NCBI GenBank assembly: GCA_963666935.1
Contig: OY762936.1
Coordinates: 1,426,001 to 1,490,000 of the forward strand
Length of the DNA stretch: 64,000 nucleotides
DNA from: G963666935 sp963666935
Lineage (GTDB): Bacteria; Bacillota; Clostridia; Christensenellales; CAG-138
Reading direction: 5' to 3'
Part shown: positions 1 through 8,573 of the stretch, one piece after another
How positions within the stretch are numbered: position 1 is the first letter of the stretch
Layout: each line of letters begins with the position of its first letter
Notes under the pieces: model-generated
Seen by the model: the letters and a program-made list of their open reading frames with translations, nothing else
What the model was told of the DNA's origin: nothing
The model's database searches: none
Position numbers and translations under genes: made by a program

Positions 1-75
1 TGCCAGGTATTACCTGCAGATGGTTGGGGGGTATGTCATCGGCAGAAGTGGGGGCTTTTGCCGCAATGACTAATG

Positions 76-1380
76 TTAAGACCTTTCACCCAAGGTCAGG
101 GGGATATCCTGGCTTTCGCTGCCTCTCAATACTGTTATTGTTACCGTATCGCCCACTTTGTATTCATAGAGGAGCGACGCAAATTGTGACGAACCGGTAA
201 TCTCCGTGCCGTTAATTGCAGTCAGGATATCATTGGCCATAATGCCGGCTTTATTTGCCGCACTGCCTTCCACAACCTTCATGACCTGAACCCGGGTCAC
301 ATAGTCGTATTGATTGAAGGGATTGAAGGAATTCTGATTGTTCCCATAGCGCAAAGACACATCCTGCATTTCAATGCCAATATACGGACGCCCTGTAACA
401 TAGCCCAGATCGATCAGATTCTTGATGATGGGTTTGGCCGTATTGACGGGAATTGCGAAGCCCAAGCCCTCCACATCAATGCTGGCGCTCTTGGCATTCA
501 CGATGCCGATGAGCTCACCGATGCTGTTAAAGAGGCCGCCGCCGGAATTACCGGGGTTGACGGCTGCGTCAGTCTGCATCAGAGTCATGCTCACATCATC
601 AATGGTAATGGTGCGGTCAAGCCCACTGATGATGCCCCTGGAGACGCTGCTGGTCAGCACGCCCAGCGGATTGCCGATGGCGTAAACTTCGTCGCCCACC
701 TTGGCGCTGCCGGAATCACCCAGCGTTGCCGCGGGGAGGTTGTCCGCATTGATTTTGATGATGGCGATATCGCTATAGGTATCGGCGCCCACTACGGTTG
801 CATCGTACTCGGTGCCGTCCTGAAGATAGACGCGGATGTGTCCCGCTCCACCGACCACGTGGTTATTGGTGACAATATAACCGTCCTTGGTGATAATGAC
901 GCCAGAGCCGGAGCCGGTATCCTCTTGCGAAGTCGTTCCGGAGAAAGTCGTAGTAGTCTGGCTAATATAAATGCCGACTACGCTGGCCATGCAGTTGTGG
1001 ATAACATTGCTTCCCGCAGTATTTCCTGAGGCGTTGGAGCCGCCAATGATAAGACCTCGAGAAGGATGGGAAGTGCCGTTTTGTGCCCCGCCGTTGTCCG
1101 GAATGGCATCGCTAGGGGTTGCGGCTTTGGAATTGTCCATGATCACAGAGCCATTGTTTTGTGGCAGGAGCGCGGACTGATCCGAGTTGTGATGGAGTCC
1201 ATCAGAAAAATATGCGCCGGCAACTCCGCTTAAAAGGGCGACGATCAGCATGCATACCACAAGCTGTGTGAGGGTAACTCCGTTCCGCCTTTTTTTATTT
1301 TTAGAATAGCCCTCGTCCGAACTGTAACTCCCGTTGGACGAATATGACGCATCGTGTTCATGCCAATTATTGTTTTCCAT
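76..1380 (-). CDS. htrA: HtrA/DegP-family membrane-anchored serine protease (trypsin-like plus PDZ)
   Basis: This is a surface protease that degrades or refolds misfolded exported proteins. The 434-residue chain has a cytoplasmic Ser/Asn-rich N-terminus, one membrane segment at about 36-58, a low-complexity linker to about 150, a trypsin-like domain, and one C-terminal PDZ domain at about 335-430. The catalytic triad is visible: His174 in TNNHVV, Asp204 in YSDIA and Ser279 in GNSGGG. The length and order match Firmicutes HtrA/YkdA/YyxA. The ATG has a good upstream AAGGAG. It is transcribed divergently from the Mrp-type gene. I saw no CssRS genes, so its regulator is not visible here. The family call is secure; the choice among htrA paralogue names is not. 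Confidence 0.95.
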   Translation of the reverse strand: MENNNWHEHDASYSSNGSYSSDEGYSKNKKRRNGVTLTQLVVCMLIVALLSGVAGAYFSDGLHHNSDQSALLPQNNGSVIMDNSKAATPSDAIPDNGGAQNGTSHPSRGLIIGGSNASGNTAGSNVIHNCMASVVGIYISQTTTTFSGTTSQEDTGSGSGVIITKDGYIVTNNHVVGGAGHIRVYLQDGTEYDATVVGADTYSDIAIIKINADNLPAATLGDSGSAKVGDEVYAIGNPLGVLTSSVSRGIISGLDRTITIDDVSMTLMQTDAAVNPGNSGGGLFNSIGELIGIVNAKSASIDVEGLGFAIPVNTAKPIIKNLIDLGYVTGRPYIGIEMQDVSLRYGNNQNSFNPFNQYDYVTRVQVMKVVEGSAANKAGIMANDILTAINGTEITGSSQFASLLYEYKVGDTVTITVLRGSESQDIPLTLGERS

Positions 1381-1495
1381 AGACCAAGATCTCCTTTCGT
1401 TTTATTGAATTTAGTTTAGTATAAGAATTTGGAGTTAAAATATCATTGATGCGCCATTATTATGTAGAATGGTGAACAAATTATGGCAGTTGCGT

Positions 1496-1524
1496 TTGAC
1501 GAACTTACCAAATGAGCATATAAT
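1496..1524 (+). promoter_or_regulatory. Sigma-A promoter for the Mrp-type gene
   Basis: TTGACG at 1496-1501, a 17-base spacer, then a perfect TATAAT at 1519-1524. It lies about 70 bases upstream of the chosen start of the Mrp-family gene, in the divergent intergenic region. Confidence 0.8.
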
Positions 1525-1593
1525 GCAATTTGGCTAAGGTAAAAAAGCCGAATGCTGCCTTAACTACAAAACATGCAGGAAGGAAAGAGCCAA

Positions 1594-2415
1594 ATGGAGT
1601 GTACGAATGATTGCAACAGCTGCAACGTCAGTGACTGCAGCTCGAGAAACGAGATTGAGAAGGAGAAGCTGAACGATTACAGCAGTGTTAAGAAGGTCAT
1701 TGGCGTAGTAAGCGGAAAAGGCGGCGTCGGGAAATCGATGGTTACGGCGCTTCTGGCTTCGGCAATGAACGCCGCAGGGAAGAGAACAGCTGTTTTGGAC
1801 GCAGATATCACGGGCCCTTCGATTCCCCGGATTTTTGGCATTCAGGAGAAGGCGCAAGGCATTGAAGACGAGAAGCTGCTGCCAGTTATGAGCCGAAAAG
1901 GCGTGGAAATCATGTCCATCAACCTGCTTTTAGAGCGCGATACCGATCCCGTGGTCTGGCGGGGGCCTATCATTGCGGGCGTGATCAAGCAGTTCTGGAC
2001 ACAAGTGATTTGGAATGATATTGACTATATGTTTGTGGATATGCCTCCGGGAACCGGCGACGTACCGCTTACGGTGTTTCAAAGCCTCCCGGTTGACGGC
2101 ATTATTGTTGTGACCTCGCCCCAGAGCCTTGTGGCCATGGTTGTGGAAAAGGCGGTACGTATGGCGGAGATGATGAACGTGCCCATCCTCGGCATTGTAG
2201 AAAATATGAGCTATTTGAACTGCCCGGACTGCGGCAAAGAGATTAAAGTATTTGGCGAAAGTCATGCAGAGGAAATTGCCGCGCGGTATAATATTCCGCT
2301 GCTGGCCAGGCTTCCCATCGACCCGATTGCCGCCGAAGCCTGCGACACGGGAAAGATCGAAACGGTTGACACCGCAAATCTGCGGGGGGCAATCGAGCGT
2401 ATTCTGGAAATCTAA
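1594..2415 (+). CDS. Mrp/NBP35-family iron-sulfur carrier P-loop ATPase
   Basis: This cytosolic ATPase belongs to the Mrp/ApbC/NBP35 family, which binds a transferable [4Fe-4S] cluster and helps mature Fe-S proteins. The deviant Walker A KGGVGKS lies at residues 42-48 of the 273-residue form, followed by a conserved DADITGPS and a MPPGTGD segment. A CPDC pair near the C-terminal third is the usual bridging-cluster ligand of the homodimer. The N-terminus carries extra cysteines (CTNDCNSC), as in several anaerobe members. I chose the ATG at 1594 rather than the in-frame ATG at 1573 because an AGGAAGGA Shine-Dalgarno sits between them. An anaerobe with a large [FeFe]-hydrogenase would need such a carrier, but no direct link is shown. 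Confidence 0.93.
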   Translation: MECTNDCNSCNVSDCSSRNEIEKEKLNDYSSVKKVIGVVSGKGGVGKSMVTALLASAMNAAGKRTAVLDADITGPSIPRIFGIQEKAQGIEDEKLLPVMSRKGVEIMSINLLLERDTDPVVWRGPIIAGVIKQFWTQVIWNDIDYMFVDMPPGTGDVPLTVFQSLPVDGIIVVTSPQSLVAMVVEKAVRMAEMMNVPILGIVENMSYLNCPDCGKEIKVFGESHAEEIAARYNIPLLARLPIDPIAAEACDTGKIETVDTANLRGAIERILEI

Positions 2416-2428
2416 TTCGTATTTTTAA

Positions 2429-2457
2429 AGGCCCGGGTGTAACCGGGCCTTTTTTTT
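2429..2457 (+). terminator. Rho-independent terminator after the Mrp-type gene
   Basis: An AGGCCCGG / CCGGGCCT stem with a six-base loop is followed by eight T residues. It is directly downstream of the stop codon at 2415. Confidence 0.93.
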
Positions 2458-2474
2458 ATCGCAAATGTCGATGG

Positions 2475-3239
2475 TTAGCCGACCTCTCGAGTGAGGGAGG
2501 AAGTTTCTTCAGAATAGAACAGGCTGATTTGTGCGCAACTGGAGTAATCCTTCAGGATTTGATCAACGGTTGTGCCGGAGTTGACCGGATTGGGAACAGA
2601 GGCGGGGCAGAACCCCGTCAGCAACCGAATATCCGACTGGAAGCAAAGCAGAGTAAAAACGCCATCGAATTCCGTAAGGGAAAGCCAGGCGCCTTCGTTT
2701 CCCAAAACAGTCACCTGCTGCAAGATATTGCCATCCGGAGTATAGCAGGTATAGGTGAGACAGCTGTCCCGCAGGGTGCCCGCCGCAGATTTGCCGTTCA
2801 CATAGCTGTAATGCAGCTGATCTGCCCCGCTTTTTTCCGCTATGACGCCGCTTCCGGCAAGCGTGCCGGTGATAGTGGAGGCATAGGTTCCGTCGTCCGC
2901 GGGAAGAAGCCAGCCCAAAGTGAGCAAGCCTTCGAAAAGAATTGCCCTGTGCTCGCTCAGGTGGAGAGACGCCTCCGTGCATGTCCGGGACATATCGCCA
3001 TTGAGCGCATCCTGAAACAACACAAAGCGATCCTCTGTATCATCCGAATATTTTTTATAAAGGGAGCGCACGGGGTTGCCGGAATCTTCCGCTACCGAAT
3101 CAGTTTCGGATATCACGGAATTTTCGGACATTTGGGTGCCGGAAGATGCTCTGTTTTGAACACTGTCAGGGACGAAACAGCCGCTTACATAGAAAAGAAG
3201 GGAGAACGCTAACACTGCCAAGAGCGCAGATCGTATCAT
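2475..3239 (-). CDS. Putative lipoprotein of unknown function
   Basis: I do not recognise a family. The 254-residue product starts with a lipoprotein signal: Met-Ile-Arg, a hydrophobic run, then the lipobox VSGC, so the mature protein would be lipid-anchored at the outer membrane face. The remaining sequence is Ser/Thr-rich and then a compact mixed region without catalytic motifs I can name. The reading frame is open further upstream to 3371, but that part overlaps the amidase gene. The ATG at 3239 has a GGGGATAAAA spacer and lies 10 bases after the amidase stop codon, so I prefer it. Co-transcription with the amidase suggests an envelope or spore role; this is inference only. Confidence 0.7.
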   Translation of the reverse strand: MIRSALLAVLAFSLLFYVSGCFVPDSVQNRASSGTQMSENSVISETDSVAEDSGNPVRSLYKKYSDDTEDRFVLFQDALNGDMSRTCTEASLHLSEHRAILFEGLLTLGWLLPADDGTYASTITGTLAGSGVIAEKSGADQLHYSYVNGKSAAGTLRDSCLTYTCYTPDGNILQQVTVLGNEGAWLSLTEFDGVFTLLCFQSDIRLLTGFCPASVPNPVNSGTTVDQILKDYSSCAQISLFYSEETSSLTREVG

Positions 3240-3249
3240 TTTTATCCCC

Positions 3250-4266
3250 TTATTTGTACGCATTAAAATAGATGAGAATGCCATTGTAAATTCCCATGGC
3301 ACAGGAGGTTTGGTAAGAATCACTGCAAAGCTTGAGGTCATCTTTTGGGTTTGACAGATACCCCATTTCAATGGTGATGACGGGACTTTGGGACCAATTA
3401 AACCCGGTTTGAGATGACACTGCGTTTACGGATCCTTTGGCGGCATCGGTAGCTTTGCAGAAGGAATGAAGCACAATGGTCCCCAGCGCGAGGCTGTCGT
3501 CATAGATCTTCGCATTGCTGGAGGAGGAAGGGATCAGCACGTTTGCGCCGGATTTTGAGGAGGAGGTTGATGCATCGCAGTGAATGCGAATCCAAAAATC
3601 CACATTCTCATTGTTCATATACATTGAGCGATCCAGATTGGAAAGAGAAACGCTGTTTTCCTGCCGAGACATGATGACGGTGGCACCGGCGGACTCTAAA
3701 AGATCCTCCAATTTTTTGCCGACAAGCAGATTAATTTTGTATTCGGGCATGCCGGTTTTAATCCCAATCGAGCCGCGGCTCGTGCGGTATTTGGTCCAAT
3801 TGCCACTGGGAGACATCAATTCCAGCCCGAAATCGGCCTTTTCCTGGTGGCCAGGGTCGATTCCGATCACAGCATTAGCTAGGGGAAGTTTCTGTATGGA
3901 GACCATGGATTTTTTTGGTTGTTCAGAGATGAACCGACGGCATGCTTCCGCAGTCAGCGGACCATATTTCCCGTCGGGAACCGTGCCCAGAAGATATTGC
4001 AGACGTATGACTGCAACTTTCGTCTGTGTGTCATATACGCCGGTCATGCCGCCACTGTAAAGACCCAATTCCAGCAAAAGCCGCTGCACAGCCTCCACAT
4101 CCGGACCATAATCGCCCAGAGAAAGTGTAGGTTCCAGCATATTAACATTATAGTTATAATAGGACGGCAAAGCGGAGGCGGTGCCGCAAAGCAACGTCAC
4201 TGAAACCAATATCGCGAGGGGAAGTATTATTTTTTTCAATCTATTACGCATAGTTAACGCATCCAT
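3250..4266 (-). CDS. N-acetylmuramoyl-L-alanine amidase (Amidase_3) with peptidoglycan-binding domain
   Basis: This secreted zinc amidase cleaves the bond between N-acetylmuramic acid and L-alanine in peptidoglycan. The 338 residues comprise a signal peptide (cleavage near TASA-LPS), a PG_binding_1 repeat (SLGDYGPDVEAVQRLL to KYGPLTAEACRRF) and a C-terminal Amidase_3 domain. Zinc and catalytic positions are seen in GIDPGHQ, WIRIHCDAS and the ITIEMGYLSN segment, which supplies the catalytic Glu. A second in-frame ATG at 4251 (MRNRLKK) would give a more typical signal peptide; neither start has a strong Shine-Dalgarno. It forms a two-gene unit with the lipoprotein downstream. In B. subtilis radA and disA follow clpC, so this neighbour is different. 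Confidence 0.92.
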   Translation of the reverse strand: MDALTMRNRLKKIILPLAILVSVTLLCGTASALPSYYNYNVNMLEPTLSLGDYGPDVEAVQRLLLELGLYSGGMTGVYDTQTKVAVIRLQYLLGTVPDGKYGPLTAEACRRFISEQPKKSMVSIQKLPLANAVIGIDPGHQEKADFGLELMSPSGNWTKYRTSRGSIGIKTGMPEYKINLLVGKKLEDLLESAGATVIMSRQENSVSLSNLDRSMYMNNENVDFWIRIHCDASTSSSKSGANVLIPSSSSNAKIYDDSLALGTIVLHSFCKATDAAKGSVNAVSSQTGFNWSQSPVITIEMGYLSNPKDDLKLCSDSYQTSCAMGIYNGILIYFNAYK

Positions 4267-4384
4267 TCTGGGAACATCTATTTACATTGTAACGCAAATT
4301 CATCTCGGCACCTTAAAATAATTTGTAAATTATGACGAAGTCGGGCGCCGAGAGATTGCGTGCGCTGGTTCTTTTAAGAAAGAA

Positions 4385-6808
4385 TCAGGATTTCGAGAAT
4401 ACGAGCTTGCCATCCCGAATTCCTGCGGTAACTTGATCACCCAGTTTAATGTTCCCTGCCAGCATCTCTTCGCTCAGGCTATCCTCAACCTGATGCTGGA
4501 TGGCGCGCCGTAGCGGACGGGCGCCATAGATGGGATCAAACCCGTTTTGGGCAAGGTGCTTTTCCGCTTCATCGGATACAGTAAGGGAGATGCCCCGTTC
4601 TGCCAGTCGATCAACCACACTGCGCAGCATCAGGCGCACGATTTGTAGCGTTTGATTTTCCTCAAGCTGGTGGAAGATGATGATTTCGTCCACGCGGTTG
4701 AGAAACTCCGGCCGGAACGCCTTTTTCAGCTCTTCCAACATGCTTGCACGCATGCGCTCATAGGTGAGGGCTGTATTTTCCGCGCCGAAGCCGACTGCAT
4801 TCTGCTTACCGACGTTGCGGGCCCCTACGTTGGAAGTCATAATAATGATCGTATTGCGGAAGCTGACCGTGCGGCCCTTGGCATCGGTTAGCCGACCATC
4901 CTCTAAAACCTGCAGAAGCGTATTAAAAACATCCGGATGCGCTTTTTCAATCTCGTCCAGAAGGATGACGCAGTATGGCTTGCGCCGGACTTTTTCTGTG
5001 AGCTGACCGCCGTCGTCATATCCCACATAGCCCGGGGGAGAACCCATGAGCTTACTGACGCTATGCGGTTCCATGTACTCGGACATATCCAGACGAACTA
5101 TGGCGTCCTCGTCTCCGAAGATCGCTTCAGCCAGCGCCTTGGAAAGCTCGGTTTTCCCTACGCCGGTGGGGCCCAGGAAGATGTAGGAACCGATGGGCCG
5201 CTTAGGATCCTTGAGCCCCGCACGAGCGCGCCTGATTGCCCTTGAAACGGCGGATATCGCCTCATCCTGCCCAATTACCCGCTTGTGAAGCGTATCCTCC
5301 AGATGCAGGAGTTTTTCACTTTCGTCTTCCGTCAGCTGTTTAACGGGGATTCCCGTCCAAGCATTTACCACTTCCGCGATGTCGTTTTCCGTGACACTGC
5401 ACTGTGTGTCCTCCCGTTGGTGCTCCCATATGGACTTTTTATTTTCCATCTCCTTGCGGACGCTGTGCTCCTCATCTCGGATAGCGGCCGCGCGCTCAAA
5501 GTTCTGGTTGTTGACGGCCTCTTCTTTTTCCTTGAGCAGCGCATCCAGCTTGTCCTCTAGAATTTTCATATCCGGCGGAGAAACATAGGTGGAGAGGCGA
5601 ACGCGGCTGGCGGCCTCATCCATTAGGTCGATGGCCTTGTCGGGCAGGAAGCGGTCAGAGATATAGCGATCGGAAAGATCCACAGCGGCGATAATCGCTT
5701 CGTCTGTAATGCGCGCCTTATGGTGCGCCTCATATCGATCCCGCAGACCGAACAGAATCTTGATGGCTTCGTCGCGGGTGGGTTCGCCTACGGTTACGGG
5801 CTGAAACCTGCGCTCCAAAGCCGCGTCTTTTTCGATATACCGTCGGTATTCATCTAGCGTAGTGGCACCAATGACCTGAATTTCGCCACGGGCCAGCGCA
5901 GGCTTTAAGATGCTGGAAGCATCGATGCTTCCCTCGGCAGCACCTGCACCCACGATGGCATGCAGCTCGTCAATAAACAGGATTGTGCTGCCGCTCTGCT
6001 TCAGTTCACTGATGGCAGACTCCATGCGCTCTTCAAATTCACCTCGGTATTTTGTGCCCGCTACCATGCTGCCCATATCCAGTGTAATGACGCGCTTATT
6101 CTTAAGTAATTCGGGAATATTACCGCCGGCAATCCGTTGTGCCAGCCCTTCAATGATCGCACTTTTGCCGACGCCGGGATCTCCGATCAGGACGGGGTTG
6201 TTTTTTGTGCGCCGGGACAGAATCTGGACAATGCGCTGAATTTCGGCCTCTCGGCCGATTACGGGATCCAACTCGCCATCTCGGGCCATCATGGTGAGAT
6301 CTTTGCCGTATTTATCTAAAACAGGTGTATCGGATTCCCCATTAGATTGGTCGGACGGATCGTTTTTATGGACGGCGGTGGTGCCGGAAAGCATCTGGCG
6401 CAGAAGCACAAAGTCGGTATTGAGGTCGGCAAGAATCCGAACGGCGATGCAGTCCCGCTCGCGCAGAATGGCAAGGAGGATATGCTCCGTACCGATGTAG
6501 CTGTTTTTCAGGGACTTCGCCTCATAGAGGCTGAGCTCCAGAATCTTTTTTGTTCGCGGTGTATAGCCGAAACTATCGGTAAAATGGTAATCGCCGCGGC
6601 CCACCAGTTCATCTGCACGGGTGGATACATCGGCTTGCGTGATGCCTAGCTGCGTCAGAGCTTTGGCGGCGGCGCCGGTTCCCTCCTGAATCAATCCCAG
6701 AAGCAGGTGCTCGCTGCCCACGTAGTTATGGCCCATGCCTTTGGCAATTTCCTGAGCGAGCGCCATCGCGTGGCGCGCGCCCTCCGTGAAACGCTCCAAA
6801 AAGTCCAT
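4385..6808 (-). CDS. clpC: ClpC AAA+ unfoldase (protein-arginine-phosphate-dependent Clp ATPase)
   Basis: ClpC unfolds damaged or phosphoarginine-tagged proteins and feeds them to the ClpP peptidase. The 807 residues show the double Clp N-domain (1-145), a first AAA module with Walker A GDPGVGKS at 209-216 and FIDELHA, a UVR-type middle domain (KEKEEAVNNQNFERAAAIRDEE), and a second AAA module with GPTGVGKTE. The VGFGAE segment corresponds to the ClpP-contacting loop. The length is the usual 800-820. It is the last gene of mcsA-mcsB-clpC, starting one base after the mcsB stop with an AAAGGAG ribosome-binding site. ClpP is not in the window. Confidence 0.98.
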   Translation of the reverse strand: MDFLERFTEGARHAMALAQEIAKGMGHNYVGSEHLLLGLIQEGTGAAAKALTQLGITQADVSTRADELVGRGDYHFTDSFGYTPRTKKILELSLYEAKSLKNSYIGTEHILLAILRERDCIAVRILADLNTDFVLLRQMLSGTTAVHKNDPSDQSNGESDTPVLDKYGKDLTMMARDGELDPVIGREAEIQRIVQILSRRTKNNPVLIGDPGVGKSAIIEGLAQRIAGGNIPELLKNKRVITLDMGSMVAGTKYRGEFEERMESAISELKQSGSTILFIDELHAIVGAGAAEGSIDASSILKPALARGEIQVIGATTLDEYRRYIEKDAALERRFQPVTVGEPTRDEAIKILFGLRDRYEAHHKARITDEAIIAAVDLSDRYISDRFLPDKAIDLMDEAASRVRLSTYVSPPDMKILEDKLDALLKEKEEAVNNQNFERAAAIRDEEHSVRKEMENKKSIWEHQREDTQCSVTENDIAEVVNAWTGIPVKQLTEDESEKLLHLEDTLHKRVIGQDEAISAVSRAIRRARAGLKDPKRPIGSYIFLGPTGVGKTELSKALAEAIFGDEDAIVRLDMSEYMEPHSVSKLMGSPPGYVGYDDGGQLTEKVRRKPYCVILLDEIEKAHPDVFNTLLQVLEDGRLTDAKGRTVSFRNTIIIMTSNVGARNVGKQNAVGFGAENTALTYERMRASMLEELKKAFRPEFLNRVDEIIIFHQLEENQTLQIVRLMLRSVVDRLAERGISLTVSDEAEKHLAQNGFDPIYGARPLRRAIQHQVEDSLSEEMLAGNIKLGDQVTAGIRDGKLVFSKS

Positions 6809-6809
6809 A

Positions 6810-7793
6810 TTATATCTCCTTTAAGATCTTTTTCACATGTTGTGCCCGGGCGACATTCTCCGAGGTTTCGTCCGAAATGTCCCCCAAAACGGAAAGGGAG
6901 GCGTGCTGGCTTGTAAGTAGCAGGTCGTCCGCCAACCGCATAGTGATTTGGTTCAAAATCCCGAGGCTGATTCCGAGCTTGATGTTGGAAATATGCTGCA
7001 TAAATTCCTGAAAACTCATTTTTTCTGCATGAAGGCAGATCCCTAGGGAGCGGCCGATCCGGTCCTTGATTTCGGTTTTGTTGCCCTGAAGAAGCAGGGA
7101 TCTGGTGCTGATTTCCTGCTCCGCGATTTTTGCGAGGAAATCGCTAAGCATGGTGATGGTTTCCTGTTCGCTAAGGCCTAGCGTATGCTGGTTTGAGATT
7201 TGGTAGAAATATCCCGGCGCACTGCTACCCTCGCCAAAAAACCCACGAACCGCCATGCCCAGCTTCACAATTTGCTGCAGCAGCGATTCCAACTGCCCGG
7301 ACAAGCCAATCCCCACAAGGTGCAGCATGGCGGAAGCCCGCATGCCGGTGCCGAGATTGGTGGGGCAGGCGGTCAGATATCCCAAACGGGAATCAAAGGC
7401 GTAACCGAGTTTTTGTGACAACTGGCGGTCAACCTTTGCACACATATCGTAAGCGGCGGGCAAATCCAGCGAGGAAATAAAACTTTGGATCCGAAGATGA
7501 TCCTCTTCGTTGACCATAATGGCGACGCTGTTGTCCGCATTGGTCAAAAGGGCGGTATTGGGGGATTCGATTAGTTCAGGGCTGGCCAAATGACGCTCAA
7601 CAAGAAGCTGCCGGTCGTTTTGGGGCAGTTTGTCGATGCGGTAAAGGCGGTAAGATGCGGGATCCAGCGCAGATGCTACCGATTCGATCACCTGATTTGC
7701 ATCTTCAGGGCTTTGCCGGTTCACAAACCAGCTCCCCGCAAGATTGCGGGCGAGACGCACGCGGCAGCTGAGAACCACGTCGGAAGTTTTCAT
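6810..7793 (-). CDS. mcsB: Protein-arginine kinase McsB
   Basis: McsB phosphorylates arginines on proteins and so marks them for ClpCP. The 327-residue product has the guanidino-kinase fold signatures: VVLSCRVRLARN near the N-terminus, a VNEEDHLRIQ loop, and the catalytic cysteine in LTACPTNLGTGMRAS. Family members are usually about 350 residues; this one starts late, lacking roughly 20 N-terminal residues seen in Bacillus. Near the C-terminus, where Bacillus McsB has the phosphoarginine-sensing RDxxRA motif, I read ENVARA, so the allosteric pocket may be altered. The start overlaps the mcsA stop by four bases, indicating translational coupling. Confidence 0.96.
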   Translation of the reverse strand: MKTSDVVLSCRVRLARNLAGSWFVNRQSPEDANQVIESVASALDPASYRLYRIDKLPQNDRQLLVERHLASPELIESPNTALLTNADNSVAIMVNEEDHLRIQSFISSLDLPAAYDMCAKVDRQLSQKLGYAFDSRLGYLTACPTNLGTGMRASAMLHLVGIGLSGQLESLLQQIVKLGMAVRGFFGEGSSAPGYFYQISNQHTLGLSEQETITMLSDFLAKIAEQEISTRSLLLQGNKTEIKDRIGRSLGICLHAEKMSFQEFMQHISNIKLGISLGILNQITMRLADDLLLTSQHASLSVLGDISDETSENVARAQHVKKILKEI

Positions 7794-8260
7794 TGTTTTT
7801 CCTCCCCGGCGAGGGCTTTGATGCGGTCCCGAAGTACGGCGGCCTGCTCGTAATCCTCGTTTTTGATGGCGGCAGCCAGCTCTCCGCGCAGCGCTTTTAA
7901 ATTATTTGCAGGAACGTCATCCGGGCAGTGGGGCTGTTCGCCCACATGCTGAGTTCTTCCGCCCTGCGCCCGCTTGATGATGGGCGTGAGCGCATCACAA
8001 AACGTTTTATAGCATTCGGGACAACCCATCAGACCGTCTTCTTTGAAATCCTTAAGCGTCATTCCGCACACACAAGTCAAATTGGGCTGCTGTGCTTTGA
8101 AGGAAACGTTGGTAAGGTCTGCCAAAGAAGGCAGTTTAAAGGATATTGTAGTCGCTTTCTGTGCGCACTGGGTGCACAGGTGCTGTTCGTGTTTCACGCC
8201 GTTGATGATCATGATACGGTGCACGACAGCCTCGTTTTGTTTACAAGCATCACACAGCAT
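7790..8260 (-). CDS. mcsA: McsA, zinc-binding activator of McsB
   Basis: McsA activates the arginine kinase McsB and links it to ClpC. The 156 residues contain four CxxC-type zinc knuckles (CDAC, CTQC, CVCG and CPEC) and a C-terminal UVR motif (AAIKNEDYEQAAVLRDRI) similar to the one in the ClpC middle domain. It is the first gene of the operon, preceded by a GGAGGTGATTTT ribosome-binding site. In most Firmicutes ctsR comes immediately before it. Here the upstream neighbour is a divergent cysteine desulfurase and no repressor gene is present. Confidence 0.95.
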   Translation of the reverse strand: MLCDACKQNEAVVHRIMIINGVKHEQHLCTQCAQKATTISFKLPSLADLTNVSFKAQQPNLTCVCGMTLKDFKEDGLMGCPECYKTFCDALTPIIKRAQGGRTQHVGEQPHCPDDVPANNLKALRGELAAAIKNEDYEQAAVLRDRIKALAGEEKQ

Positions 8261-8280
8261 AAAATCACCTCCAATTTGAT

Positions 8281-8384
8281 CTTAAACATACCATGCGTAT
8301 CCGAACCCGCCCAAAACATGCGTGTCTAGGTCCAAAGCGACTGCGTACGACGGGCCGAATTCGGATGTGCACGGTATGCTTAGG
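8281..8384. repeat. Large imperfect inverted repeat in the mcsA leader
   Basis: Arms at 8287-8305 and 8360-8378 match at 16 of 19 positions as an inverted repeat and extend weakly to 8281 and 8384. They enclose 54 bases. A CCGAATTCGG palindrome (8355-8364) overlaps the outer arm, and a CCCG/CGGG pair continues the stem inward. In either transcript most mismatches become G-U wobbles. On the minus strand the structure ends just before the mcsA ribosome-binding site. It could be a leader element of mcsA-mcsB-clpC or a separate structured RNA; I cannot assign a family. Confidence 0.6.
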
Positions 8385-8421
8385 CACTATTCTATAGCAA
8401 AATCTGCCCTGCTTCAATCTT

Positions 8422-8444
8422 ATCATATTATTCGATGTTAGTTT
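8422..8444 (-). promoter_or_regulatory. Candidate promoter of mcsA-mcsB-clpC
   Basis: On the minus strand a TATGAT -10 (8422-8427) follows a weak TTTCAT-like -35 at about 17 bases. It would give a leader of about 155 bases carrying the inverted repeat. I see no CtsR box (GGTCAAA heptads) and no CIRCE element in 8261-8573. Apart from this promoter, the inverted repeat and the cysteine desulfurase promoter and leader hairpin, I see nothing else in that 313-base gap. Confidence 0.4.
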
Positions 8445-8476
8445 ATGAAAAATAAGTGAAAAAACGGACCTTTTTG

Positions 8477-8485
8477 TGGTATGAT
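8477..8485 (+). promoter_or_regulatory. Extended -10 promoter for the cysteine desulfurase/thiI unit
   Basis: TGgTATGAT at 8477-8485 is an extended -10 box without a good -35. A 7-bp hairpin closed by a GCAA tetraloop (8532-8549) lies in the leader, shortly before the GGAGTG ribosome-binding site. Confidence 0.5.
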
Positions 8486-8573
8486 AGTCAACATCAATGG
8501 CAGGAGCGAAAGTTGATACATATATGTGTAGTATAAGCGCAAGCTTATATTATGATATAAATGGAGTGAAAAC

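Noticed and set aside
1..75. Possible gene end or terminator at the left edge
   Set aside because: There is a GGCAGAAG/CTTTTGCC stem at about 41-63 but no T run after it on the minus strand, and too little sequence to call a gene.
310..1029. A 239-residue open frame on the plus strand across the htrA gene
   Set aside because: It lies wholly antisense to a gene with complete catalytic motifs, has no ribosome-binding site and shows no protein-family features.
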